Positions 43,791-55,600 of a stretch of DNA of 64,000 bases are shown here, piece after piece. The stretch lies in contig UESW01004625.1 of NCBI GenBank assembly GCA_900491605.1, positions 377,438-441,437 on the forward strand, in the 5' to 3' direction. Each line of letters starts with the position of its first letter. Within the stretch, counting starts at the first letter, position 1. Origin of the DNA: Calamus simplicifolius (Eukaryota > Streptophyta > Magnoliopsida > Arecales > Arecaceae). The notes under the pieces are model-generated. The model ran no database searches, was not told the origin of the DNA, and worked only from the letters and a program-made list of their open reading frames with translations. The position numbers were made by a program, and so were the translations under genes.

Positions 43791-45739
43791 AAAAATAAGA
43801 GTTATCTCAGGATGAAGAAGAAGAAATGATACTCGGAAGAAGAAGAAACAACGCCAGTTTGCCTTCAGAAGAAGAAGAAGAAGAGGCAATTTATCTTTTC
43901 TAAGGAAAATCTCAGAGGGTAAAAATGTTTTTTTTTCCATGCGTGAAGACACCGCAGAAGCGGTATTAATGCACGTCATGCTCAAAATATAACATCGTAT
44001 TCCTTCTATCTTGTTTCGTTGCGTCAAGCTATGTAGGATCCATGTGGATCAATAAGGAGGGGCGATACAGTCCACGTAGAATTTGCTGCACCGGATGCGG
44101 TGTACAAATACTTTTCTAAGAAGATAATTACTCTGAAAACTTTCAAAAACTACGTCCATGCACTTCTCACCCAGAAATGTTATGGCCGTAGAAACAATCC
44201 AGCCAGCGCGCAGTGGATGATGCATTAGAAAGAGAGTCTTGAAAGAAGGGAATTTTGTTTAGCACTGGTTTTTCATATTTGTGCTCTTTGATAATTAGTA
44301 CAGGAACAAGATTACCATCAACAACTACCAAGAAGGGATAGAAAACCATCAATTAATAATAACCAAGGAAGAAGCTATCAGGACAAGTAAACACTAAAAG
44401 AGAGTTGTTATTAAAACCAACCATCAATCTTTACATTAATTAGGAAGGGAAGAAAAAAGGTTTCATTTAAACACACATAACCTACGCATTTTAACATATG
44501 ATTTCTCAAAATAGACAAAGCTTTCACATTCCATAAACCATGATGAGCATCATAAGAATTCTGTCTTCTTTCCCTAATCTAAGATTCTCCTGTGCGGTGA
44601 TTTTTCATTTTGTGTTGGAGAAATTCAATAAGATTAAACATGCTAGGCCTTTAAATATTCGTCCACCTAATTCCCTGATGTGATGTGTCGGCCATTCCAT
44701 TACTAATTTGTACTTAATCATTTTTTATATAATCAATATTAATAATTGTTTCATTTAGCTTTGAGTTATCATTTAATTTTTTATTTTTCTCACTTCGCCA
44801 TATTCTCATTGAAGTTCTGCAAAGTCATGGAACCTATTTTCTTGATCAATCATATCTATATGTCCGACCTGATCGATCTTGCATTATTTCAACCTTTGGT
44901 TCATAGATTTTATTCACTCTCCCCCAACTGAGCTAATTCTATTGGCTTTAAAATATAAGTCTACTATTCAGTTGCAGACTTGACGACAGAATCTAATTAC
45001 CGACAAGCAAACTTTTGCCTGTTTAATCCCCGTTTTTATAAATGAAAAACACGGCAACAGCGAGAAGAGGAAAAAAGAAAGAAAGAAAGAAAGAAAGAAA
45101 AAAAAAAAAGCTGTGGGAGCGGTTTGGCTGCTCCCATGAAAAGTTTCTGTCTAGAAAGTGACAGCAATTCCTGGCGTCGCTAATTTCTAAATCTAGCTTA
45201 TTCCATATAAATCTCTCGCTGGAGAGTTCTCGTGTATGTCGTGCCAATCATCCACCTGTGACAGCACGCGTGAAACTTGTAGTATAACCACCGAACGCCC
45301 GATCGCACACGTGGACGATGGACGGCCTGTCCCTGGCTCAGCGATAATTGGAGAGCCTCCCCCACCCCACCCCAGCCCCCGCAAATTGACCACCAATCCA
45401 TTCCCATCCAATGCAATTATTGCCATCTCCAAGGGCCCGTGAATAAATTACAAATTTGGATCCTTAATTTTTCCTTCTCTCAAGAATTTGCAACTTCAAA
45501 TTGAGTGGATTTTATGTTTTTTTTAATATTCTACCGAAATTAGATACATCCTAAATTCTGTATTTTTATTTTTAAAATAATTTATCCGTTCAGATTATTG
45601 AATGATCTGAGTATCGTCTTGTTGGTCACAGCTAGCTTGGAGTATTAAGTGTATCTAATTTAGTTAAATTTAAATAAGAATGCAACCAAAATTTTGAGGG
45701 GAAAAAAAAAAGCTTTGGGACCACATCACATCGGTTCTC
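43791..45739. other. Region without recognised gene
   Basis: Starts with a GA-rich tract (gaagaagaagaaga, 43800-43900), which gives short lysine- or leucine-rich frames. AT-rich sequence follows, with a (GAAA)n tract at 45071-45109. The block 45110-45440 is GC-richer and non-repetitive, with a TATA-like ccatataaatct near 45205; it could be a promoter or gene remnant, but no coding signal with a known domain is present on either strand. Ends at the target duplication ttctc (45735-45739). Confidence 0.5.
45071..45109 (+). repeat. (GAAA)n microsatellite
   Basis: gaaagaaagaaagaaagaaa followed by a pure A run. Simple repeat. Confidence 0.95.
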
Positions 45740-46244
45740 TATAAAAAAAAACTATTAACAATCTACACAATATTAAATAGAGTTAATCGTTAAGTTCTTT
45801 TTTATTACCTCCAGCCATTGCTTTCGATCTACCTCTAGAAGATCTGAATCAGGATCTTGATCTTCTTTTCGATGAATCTTGATCTTCCTCCTCTCGATGG
45901 ATCTTGATCTTCCTCTCTCGATGGATCTTGATCTTCCTCTTGGAGAACTTTGATTGAGTGCTTCCAATCAATGAGCTATCTTATTCTGATGGTGTATGCC
46001 CTCAGGATATGCTCTTGATCAGGGACCCAATGCCTCCGCTTGTTTTTTTGATTTTTCTTTCGATAACATTGTGTTATTGAATGCCTTAGAAGGGATCTCT
46101 ATTTAAAGAGATTCCTCAAATCCCTTCCACCGCCTGCTCCCATCAAAGCAGGCGTTTAACATTTAAGGGCTATCATTATCACTTATTAATTAGTGGAAAT
46201 GATCGTAATAAAAATAGGACCATCTATTGCGATGGGTTATTACA
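45740..46244 (-). repeat. 3' LTR of minus-strand copia
   Basis: 505 bp, ends …gggttattaca. Contains two to three ~28-bp units with gatggatcttgatcttcctc, and an inverted TATA-like tctatttaaaga near 46100. Preceded by ttctc. Confidence 0.88.
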
Positions 46245-46534
46245 TTCTCCCACTTGGTCCGTATATTTTATCAACACTGAACAAGAAACTAAATACATGA
46301 ATCATAGCGATAGGTCCTCTATAATTGAGTATTATCTTCTATGTATTACAATGCATTCAATTTCTTTACCACTATTCCAAATGTGACAACATGAATAAAC
46401 CATATGTTTATTCAGAGTCCAAAAGAAAAGTTTGTCATTTCTCAAAAGTTAAATAATGTGTACACTTGAATGAGAAATAAATAAATAATTGAAATAAGAG
46501 TTTCTTTGTACAAATTGTTATCCATACAATTATA
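46245..46534 (-). other. 3' untranslated region of minus-strand copia
   Basis: No coding sequence. Next to the LTR lies ttctcccacttggtcc, whose complement is the polypurine tract. Confidence 0.6.
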
Positions 46535-48463
46535 TCATGGAACCAACTCCATTCTTATCACATGATCCTTAAAATTCTTAATTGGCATGCCTTTAGTCAA
46601 AGGATCAGCTATCATCAATTCAGTGCTAACGTGTTCTATGACCACTTTATTTTCTTTAACACGTTCTCTTATGGCTAAATACTTAATGTCGATATATTTA
46701 CTTCGACTACCACTCTTATGGTTTTTAGCCAAAAATACAGCAGCTGATTGTCACAGTACAGTTTAATTGGCCTAGCAATAGAGTCAACAATTCTAAGCCC
46801 TGAGATGAAACTCTTCAACCATACACCTTGCGATGTAGCCTCAAAACAAGCAACGAACTCCGCTTCCATAGTAGAGGTAGCAGTCAAAGTCTGCTTTGCA
46901 CTCCTCCATGATATGGCTCCACCAGCTAACATAAATATAAATCCTGATGTTGATTTCCGAGAATCAACGCAGCCAGCAAAGTCCGAATCTGAGTAGCCCT
47001 CTATCTCCAAATGATCAGTTCGTCTATACATGAGCATGTAGTCCTTGGTCCCTTGAAGATACCTCATGACCTTTTTAGCAGCTCTCCAGTGGTCTAAACC
47101 TGGATTACTCTGATATCTTCCCAACATTCCTACTGCAAATGCAATGTCAGGTCTTGTGCAAACCTGAGCATACATTAGGCTTCCACAGCTGAAGCATATG
47201 GAATGTTGTGCATCTGTTCCCGTTCAAGTTCATTTTTAGGGCACTGGTTCAAAGCGAACTTGTCACCCTTCACTATAGGTGCAACACTTGGTGAACAATT
47301 TTTCATCTGAAATCTCTCCAAGACTTTATTGATATAAGTTTCTTGAGACAATCCTAAAATGCCTCGAGATCTTTCTCTATGGATCTTAATGCCAATGACA
47401 TAAGATGCCTCACTCATATCTTTCATATCAAAATTTTTGGAGAGAAATTGTTTCACCTCATATAGCAACCCTTTATCATTGGTTGCAAGTAGAATGTCAT
47501 CCACATATAGGACCAAGAAATAAATTTTGCTCCCACTAACCTTCTGGTATATACATTGATCCATGATGTTCTCTTCAAAACCAAAGGAAGAGATCACATC
47601 ATGAAATTTTAAATACCACTGACGTGAGGCTTGTTTCAATCCATATATGGATTTCTTAAGCTTGCAAACCAAATGCTCACCATCACCAGAGGAAAATCCT
47701 TCAGGCTGTTTCATGTAAACCTCTTCCTCTAGATCTCCATTAAGGAATGCGGTCTTCACATCCATTTGATGTAACTCAAAATCAAAATGAGCTACCAATG
47801 CCATAATTATTCGAAGAGAATCTTTCTTGGATACAGGAAAAAATGTCTCCGTGTAGTCGATTCCTTCCCTCTGAGTGAATCCTTTGGCAACGAGTCTTGC
47901 TTTATATCTCTCAATGTTGCCTTGTGAGTCTTTCTTTATTTTAAAGACCCATCTACATCCAATGGCTTTTACACCATCAGGCAACTCAACAAGATCCCAG
48001 ACTCGGTTAGATGCCATAGATTCCATCTCTCCTTCATGGCATTGTACCACAAGTTTGATTCCTTAGAACTCATGGCTTGTGAAAACGTTTCAGGATCATT
48101 TTCGGCTCCAATGTTATAGTCAGATTCATGTAGATACACAATATAATCACTAGGAATTGCTGATTTCTTTATTCTAGTTGATCTTCTTAATGTTGTATCA
48201 ATGACCTCTTGAGGAGTATCTTGCACAACTGATTGTTGATGAACAACATGATCTTCTAGATTACCATCAGCTTGTGAAATCTCAATGACTGGTTGTTGAG
48301 CACTTAATTGAGTTTGAGGAGTGCTATAAATAACAACCAATCCCTCACTTGAAGTGGAAGCTGGAATATCTGAATGATCTTTCTCAGAAGAAGCCAAATA
48401 CTGAGATTGATCACTCCCACTGATCAAGTCATTCTCAAGAAATTTTGCATTTCTTGATTCCAC
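46535..48463 (-). pseudogene. Minus-strand copia reverse transcriptase and RNase H
   Basis: Read from 48463 down. A linker (48463-48050) leads to RT with VKAIGCRWVFKIKKDSQGN, KARLVAKGFTQREGIDYTET and the catalytic MDVKTAFLNGDLEEEVYM. KKSIYGLKQASRQWYLKFHD and the second motif VLYVDDILLATND (about 47520-47485) follow, then QETYINKVLERFQMKN. A frameshift at 47175 precedes MYAQVCTRPDIAFAVGMLGR and RNase H: YSDSDFAGCVDSRKSTSGFI, TATSTMEAEFVACFEATSQG, LYCDNQ. A last shift near 46735 gives AKNHKSGSRSKYIDIKYLAI and the end at 46535. Catalytic residues are present; at least three frame changes break the gene. Confidence 0.88.
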
Positions 48464-49377
48464 AATCCTAGTGCTGTGAGATGGACAAAAAAATCTATAA
48501 CCCTTGGACTTCTCAGCATATCCAATAAAATATCCACTAATAGTCCTTGGGTCTAGTTTCTTTTCTTGGATTATAAACTCTTACTTCAGATGGGCATCCC
48601 CAAACACGTATATGTTGCAAACTTGGTTTCCAACCTTTAAACAACTCAAATGGCATTTTGGAAATAGCCTTGGTTGGAACCCGATTTAATATATACGCAG
48701 CAGTTTTAAGAGCTTCAGTCCACAAGGATTTAGGTAGGTTGGAGCTGATAATCATGCTCCTTACCATGTCCAATAATGTTCGATTTCTCCTTTCAGCTAC
48801 ACCGTTTTGGTCAGGAGACCCTGGCATGGTGTATTGTGCAACAATTCCATTTTCTTCAAGAAACCGAGCAAATGGACCAGGTGCTTGTCCATTCTCAGTG
48901 TATCTACCATAATATTCTCCACCTCTATCTGACCTCACGATTTTAATTTGCTTGCCGCATTGTTTCTCTACTTCTGCCTTAAATACCTTAAAGGCATCTA
49001 ATGCTTCGTTCTTATTATGAAGCAGGTAGAGATACATATATCGTGAATAGTCATCAATAAATGAGATGAAGTATCTCTGACCATACGAGTCCATATCTGG
49101 GCTACAGATATCCGTATGTATGATCTCAGTATTTCGAACTTCTCTTGGCATCTTTCTTGGACTTGTTGGTTTGCTTTCCCTTTATGCAGTTCACACAAGT
49201 GCCAAAATCAGTAAAATCAAGAGTATCAAGTACTCCATCTTTTACTAATCTTTTAATTCTCTCAATGGAGATATGACCTAATCTCCGATGCCATAAAATA
49301 GAGGAATTCTCATTCATAACACATCTTTTCATACCAGTTTGGGCATGCATCACATTATAGGTGGTATTATTTTTCAA
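48464..49377 (-). pseudogene. Minus-strand copia integrase
   Basis: From 49377: the HHCC finger SSILWHRRLGHISIERIKRL with CVNCIKGKQTNK (to about 49180). A frame change follows near 49150. The core has IIHTDICSPDMDSYGQ, FIDDYSRYMYLYLLHNKNEA, IVRSDRGGEYYGRY and PGSPDQNGVAERRNRTLLDM. The tail LPKSLWTEALKTAAYILNRV and HIRVWGCPSEVRVYNP ends at 48537, where another frame change leads to the RT linker. The D-D-E triad is intact. Confidence 0.88.
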
Positions 49378-50533
49378 ATTAATTGGAAAAGATTGTCGGA
49401 CAATGTACCATTCCCAATAAGCTTAGATTTATAAAATAAATCAACAGAGCTTTTATTAAAATTAAAGGAGTATCCTGCGGGTACAAGCCTTGACACTGAA
49501 ATTAAATTTCTAGAGAAACTTGGAATATAAAATGTCTTTTCCAAATCCAAAACAAAACAGAGTGTAAAATAAGTCTGCACGTCCCAATTGCTTCCACATG
49601 TGAACTCATCTTGTTTCCTGAATAGATGCTTTGTTCACTTCCCAATGGTTTCCTTTGATTTAGAAAACCCTGCAAGGTATTTGAAACATGGATTGTAGAA
49701 CCAGAATCAATCCACCATGTGTTATGACATATAACTAAATTGGATTCATGACATACGAATGAGGTTAGAGTACCTTTCTTGTCAAGCCAAGCTTTGAATT
49801 TGAGACAATCTTTCTTTATATGCCCTTTCTTCTTGCAAAAGAAGCACTTGGACTCCTTCTTGTCTTCTGTATGGATGGATACTTTACCCTTTCCTTTGCA
49901 TTTGGCTTTGGGAGCTTTAGTCTTTCTCTGAGTGACTAAATGTGCACTTTCTCCCATTTCTAAAATCAGCCTCCCTTCCTCTTGAACACACATGGTCAGA
50001 AGTTCATTAATTGACCATTTGTCCTTATGTGTGTTGTAAGATATTTTGAAGGGACTATACTGCTGTGGGAGTGAGCTTAAAATAAAGTGCACCAAGAAAG
50101 ATTCTGACATCTCAACCTCTAGGATTTCAACTGAGCCGCAATGTCCTCATCTTCATGATGTGCTCACGCACACCTCCAACAGTAGTGAGCTTCATTGATG
50201 ATAATTTTGTCATTAGGGTGCTAGCAGTGCCTTATCTGAAGACTCAAATTGTGCATCAATAGCCTTCAGAAGTTCCTTGACATTTTTGCACTCAGGAATT
50301 GAACCACGTATACTAGCAGAAATCTTAGTACGTATGAACATCATACTGAGGCGATTGGACCGCTCCCATCGTTCATACGCAGCAATCTCAGCCTGAGTGC
50401 TAGTAGATGTAACTGAATGTGGTTCATCCTTCCTGATAGCATAGTCAATATCCATGCACCCTAATTGAAGAAGAATTCTCTCCTTCCATAATTTATAATT
50501 ATCACCACTTAAATCGGGAACATCACATTTCAT
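49378..50533 (-). pseudogene. Minus-strand copia gag and protease
   Basis: Starts ATG 50533 (MKCDVPDLSGDNYKLWKERI). The capsid part runs to about 50213 (KNVKELLKAIDAQFESSDKA). A frame change leads to 50110-49502: FLVHFILSSLPQQYSPFKIS, MCVQEEGRLILEMGESAHLV, a basic linker, a zinc knuckle CFFCKKKGHIKKDC (about 49845-49805) and the protease active site WWIDSGSTIHVSN (about 49710-49670). A further shift near 49560 gives FYIPSFSRNLISVSRLV, the usual end of copia protease. Gag forms the particle and binds RNA. Confidence 0.87.
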
Positions 50534-52180
50534 ATCAGAAATATTAACAGGAAAATAGCTGCATAAAAAAATTGATGTTCATGTAACTGAATTTGAGGCA
50601 TATAACTTGATGTCATGTCTTACCAATGTAAACATGCAATAACATGAATCAATAACATACAATAACTACCTGTGGGCTAAGTTATTATACTCAAATAGAC
50701 TCATTAACTTAATGATGTGACTAACAAATTATATTCCTTTCTTAATTCCTGTGGGTAATTAAGAAAATAATTTGTTATCGCATCCTAATTAATTATATTA
50801 GTGCAATAAAAATTCTTGTGGGATAAGATTCATTACATTAATATAATTAGTCACAATTAATGTCATCTAACCTTATGTGACCTTTGCAACTCAATATATA
50901 ATTTTGATTAATCAAAGATGCTGTGGCTACTCCTTAATTAATCAAAATCATATTGATCACATGACATTTGAATTCCATTATATGCATATAGATTAACCAA
51001 TTTAGCATGATTATTAGGTAGTGATCTTAATCAACGTAACATTTCAAATCAAGATCTGAGTTAATCAAATTGGCCAGGCCAGTGAAAGAGAAGTGGGGGT
51101 CCCCCCGTTGCTTTCCTTAGGTCAGTCAACGGAACCAATTAAGTAACCACAATCTCTTTACTTTTCTAGACACCATTGACCAATCAGACCTTGAAAGGAT
51201 TTGCACTGTGATTTTCACACTACCACCAAATTCATGCATAGAATAAATCTAGTATGCAAAGCAGAAGACAACATTTCAATTATCTATTTAATGAATTTTA
51301 AAATTATCATCTTAAGAAAAATTTTTGTTAATTAACACACGTCCGACCGTAGCTCATTATTCCTCGGGCCAGTCTATGCAAAACACCGTAGGCATAGAGA
51401 CTCAGGAGGCATATTTTAATACAAAAATTTTAAACTTAAGAAATAAATGATAAAACCAATCAATTTGATTTTAAATCTCTTTAGAAAACCGAAAGACCCA
51501 TAGGCGAGAAAATCGAAACCGCAACAGATGTTTTCTCTCTTTAATATGTCACCACATGTGGTTATGAAAGCCACTTTTTTTTCTCTTACATTACCGCTTC
51601 GCTTGTGAGCAAAAACGAGCAAAACTGATACCTGACGAAGAAAATCAGGACGGCTAAGAAAAACGGAACAACAGAGAAAACCTCCACTATATATTTGAAC
51701 CTAAGAGCGGCCAAGAAAAATCCATGATGCGATAAAATCGTAAATGCATGAAATTCTTTCATTTTGAACAAAATATGTTTCCAAACAGGCAATGATATCT
51801 AATATCAAGCTATAAATTCGGCTACTCAAAATTCTGAAACAATAAATCAAAGTGAAGAACCGAGAAGCAAAAATTGGAACCATAAATGTAGGATTAAAAA
51901 GAAAAAACGCAAACAAACTTCATGGCGATCTATTAACTCTCCCGATATGTAGGTAGTTGGGTAAAATGCACCAAGGTACTACCAATAGCCTCCCTTTGGT
52001 GCGTCCCTAATATCCCTACCATACATTCGTTGGGTCAAATAATCCAGGTACTACCAGTAGCCTCCCCTTGGACTATCCCTATGTGAGAGAAATAGAGACC
52101 AAAAAGCCTACGAACAATAAAATAATCAAGTCTCCAATGATGGAAATGCTCACAATAAAAAAATAAGGCAGAGATATAAA
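50534..52180 (-). other. Leader region of minus-strand copia
   Basis: 1.65 kb between primer site and gag; no frame longer than about 70 codons and no domain. Near the LTR (51955-52085) two related phrases, caaggtactaccaatagcct and caggtactaccagtagcctc, occur about 69 bp apart, an imperfect duplication. Confidence 0.6.
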
Positions 52181-52192
52181 GCTCTGATACCA
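52181..52192 (-). other. Primer-binding site, initiator Met-tRNA (inverted)
   Basis: gctctgatacca on the plus strand is the complement of tggtatcagagc. It lies 2 bp from the LTR start at 52195, which fixes the LTR edge and the element's orientation. Confidence 0.92.
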
Positions 52193-52194
52193 AC

Positions 52195-52696
52195 TGTAAG
52201 AAAACTATTAACAATCTACACAATATTGCATAGAGTTAATAGTTAGGATCTTTTTTATTACCTCCAACATTCTTTCGATCTACCTCTAGAAGATCTGAAT
52301 CAGGATCTCGATATTCCTCTCGATGGATCTTGATCTTCCTCCTCTCGATGGATCTTGATCTTTCTCTCTCGATGGATCTTGATCTTCCTCTTGGGGAACC
52401 TTGATTGAGTACTTTCAATCAATGAGCTATCGCACTCTAATGGTGTATGCCCTCAGGATATGCTCTTGATCAGGGACCCAATGCCTCCGCTTGTTTTTTT
52501 GATTTTTCTTTCGATAACATTGTGTTATTGAAAGCCTTATAAGGGATCTCTATTTAAAGAGATTCCTCAAATCCCTTCCATCGCCTGCTCCCATCAAAGC
52601 AGGCGTTTAACATTTAAGGGGCTATCGTTATCACTTATTAATTAGTGGAAACGATCGTAATAAAAATAGGACCATCTATTGCGATGGGTTATTACA
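52195..52696 (-). repeat. 5' LTR of minus-strand copia
   Basis: 502 bp, tgtaagaaaac…gggttattaca. Contains ~28-bp units of gatggatcttgatcttcctc. Followed by target copy ttctc. Confidence 0.9.
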
Positions 52697-55085
52697 TTCT
52701 CAACAGATCACGTGTGCTGATAGCTATAGAGATTCATATAATAGAGGGCAAAAATGACGTAGGAATCAACTTGTGCTCCCACGTTTCAAATCTTTAGTCT
52801 GCTTGATTGCCAAGAAAACAGCGACAAATTTTGCGCTTGATTGCTACCGGAGGTTGCGAAGACTAAAAGCTACCAAGAATTCATTATTAGCTGAAGTCGT
52901 AACAAATGCATTAAGACAATGTTTGATAGGGGGATAAAAAGAATATTCTCTGGATATCTTTTCTTATCTTCAAATGCTATATGTAGAGAGGATAGATCTG
53001 AAGAAATTTAATAATAGGGGATAATCCATGTTTAACTATATATTTTCTTGAATTTATTTCCTAGGAACTCAAGAATAGCTAAAGTTATCCTTTGATGGCA
53101 GACTTGTAATTTTAAAAAGGTACTTATTCCCTCAGCTATTCTCTGAATAAATGCTATTTCGTACATTTATCTAAAAATAACTTTTAAGCTATCAAACACT
53201 ACCCAAGCTTTCAGAAGTCTTCCTATACATGCTTCCTGTTTTTAAGAGTAGGCAGCATTGGGTTTCAACCATGTAATTTCTTCGTTTGTTAAACTTGGAT
53301 GACATCTCTTCTTGTCTTGTCTGTTGCATGGTTTAGACAATTAACCTTGTCGGATTGGGGGTCGGTCCACAGGATTTTGATGGACCAAGCCCCAAGATAG
53401 TAGATTTGATGGCCAAGACAAGTAATGCAATTCGGGTTTAGAATACAGCTTTGTCAGTTCTCGAGTCTCGTTGGTTGTGCAAGGCTCAATCAAGCAATGG
53501 CGAAACGAATCTTTCTTGCCAAGGGATTTTAGCTTCTAATCCTAGAAGGTTATAATCGCTTTTTCGAGATCATTTTCTTTCAACATTGGCAGCCTCAAAT
53601 CGTGCTCTAAAATAAAGAGCGGAGACAATAAGGTTATCCAAGAGGTGCCTTGCGTTGATACGGTCTTCTCCCGAAAAAGTCCAAATAGGTCCAAAGAGCG
53701 AAGGGTTTAAACTTCTGAAACTCAAGTATCGTATGTGCGCAAGTGCAAGTACTCTGCAATGCTAATTATAACATAGCTTACATGGCACTTGATGAGATAA
53801 TAGGCCTTATGGGCAACAGTGATTTCATTCAGGTCATTCATCTCTACTCGGCCATTTTTATTTGATTATTTTTACTTGATCATCGGAGTTGGCCTCTGCT
53901 ACTCGGTCATCAGAGTCGACCTTTCCTACTCAGCCTCTTCTACTCGACCATTCGGATCGGCTATCTCTGCTTTGCCATCCGGTTCGACCGTCTCTGCTTG
54001 GCTATCCGACTCGGCCATCCCTACTCGGTTTTACGGGTTGGCCAACTTCACTTGGCTCGGCCATATCTACTTAGTCATCTGTTACGACCATTTCTACTCG
54101 ATCACCCAGGTCGGCCATTTCTACTCGGCCATTCGGCTCGGCCATCCGGATTGGCCATCTCCATCCGGGTCGAACATCTCTGCTCGGTCATCTGGATCGG
54201 CCATCTCCACTCGGCTTGGCCATCTTTGCTCGGCCACTCGGCTCGGCCATCTCTGCTTGACCATCCAGCTTGGCCATCTCTACTCGATCATCCGGGTCGG
54301 ACATCTCCACTCGGCTCAACCATCTCTACTCGGTCATTCAGGTCAGCCATCTCCACTCGGCTCAACCATCTCCATCTGGCTCGGCCATCTCTATTCGGTT
54401 ATTTGGCTCGGCCATCTCTACTCGACCATCCCTACTCGGCTCGACCATCTCTATCAGAATTGGAAAGTGATGGAGTTGATGGAGCCACACCCAATCGACG
54501 GTGGAGATTACACTTTTGGAACAACTCCAACTGGCCACCCAGGTAAAACCTCCAGTTGGCCATCTGGGCAGACCTCTAATTGGCCACCCAGGTTACGCCC
54601 CTAGCCGGCCTCTCGAGTGAGACCCGACTCGGCCACTTGGGTGAGACCCGATTTGGCCACTCGGCCTGCGCCTCCAGTCGACCTCCCTAGTAGGATCCCT
54701 TATAAGTACAGTTTGTACTACTCAGCCAGCCATGCAGACTGCCCACATAATCTCTCACGATCCAAGATCTCAACGAAAATGCAATGTGAAAGACAAATTG
54801 ATGGTCGCTTAGATTTGACGGGGCCCACATGCCTAGCTCCACCACTTCATCACTTATCACTGTCCACACGTCTCCCCATGATTCAGAACAAGATAACATA
54901 CGTGCAACATGGGGGACATATCTGGCGAACGCTGTAACGACCAGCCATGCCCTGCAAACTTACAACAGTCGTCTAAATCAAGCGGCACCTACCAATTCTA
55001 CTATGGCCACCCATATCTGATAGGACCTAGCCTACCAACTCTGCTATGGCCATCCATATCTGATGGGATCTGGCCCACCAACTCT
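52241..55085. repeat. Duplicated ~2.85-kb segment, copy B
   Basis: Collinear with 26870-29741. It holds most of the copia 5' LTR, about 1.1 kb with no recognised gene (52697-53820), the tcggccatct minisatellite (53820-54465), then the LTR-like part with ccttataagt near 54699. Copy B has small indels against copy A, for example a fuller cactcggctcggcc at about 54236. Confidence 0.85.
53820..54465 (+). repeat. Degenerate tcggccatctctact minisatellite, copy B
   Basis: Same array as 28480-29120. Open frames of 180-260 codons in all three plus phases are an effect of the repeat; they differ between copies by frame-breaking indels, which argues against coding. Confidence 0.85.
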
Positions 55086-55600
55086 GCTATGACCATTCAT
55101 ATCTGACGAAACTTGGCCTACCAATTCTGCTATGGTCATTCATATCTGACGGGACTTGGCCTACCAACTCTGACATGCCACGTGGGAGATAAACCCTATG
55201 ATTAAGGCCACTTTGGCACTGCCACGCATGCTTTGATAGGTAGTTACGCCTCAAGCCTCTCAAACATCCATAAAATAGGTAAGAGGAACCCCCGACCAGG
55301 TAAGCTAATGAAGCTTACACATACGCTCACACGGAGCACCTCTCTCTAAGACTCTTGAACTTTCTTCCAAGCTCACGGCTATTGCTCAGAGTACTAATTT
55401 GAGCATTTGAGGGCCTCTGCCAGAATCTCTAGTCCCTATGACTTTTTGCAAGCTTCCGATCGAGAGAAGCTCATCGAAAAATCTTTGGCTCGCCGAAGAA
55501 AGTAACCGAATGTTTGCGAACAATTGAGGAAGATGATCTGGCATCAAGAGCATCGATGGCTAGGGTTCGCTTGGCATCAGTATGCACTGAATCAGGGGTT
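54930..55600 (+). other. Short tandem units and possible LTR end
   Basis: From about 54985 to 55165 there are at least five ~40-bp units of the type ctaccaactctgctatggcc and atccatatctgacgggatct. The following 400 bp (ccataaaataggtaagagga…, ctctctctaagactcttgaa…, gaagatgatctggcatcaag) has the look of the R/U5 end of a gypsy LTR, but I find no matching partner or target duplication in the window. Confidence 0.4.

Larger units (their letters stand above)
45740..52696 (-). mobile_element. Ty1/copia LTR retrotransposon, minus strand
   Basis: LTRs 45740-46244 and 52195-52696 (about 500 bp) with a perfect target duplication ttctc (45735-45739 and 52697-52701). On the minus strand the order is 5' LTR, primer-binding site (inverted tggtatcagagc at 52192-52181), a ~1.65-kb leader, gag, protease, integrase, RT, RNase H, a purine tract (inverted ttctcccact at 46245), 3' LTR. 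The left LTR's first bases are mutated (ta for tg). Several frameshifts interrupt gag and pol. A copy of its right LTR and flank lies at 26870-29741. Confidence 0.92.
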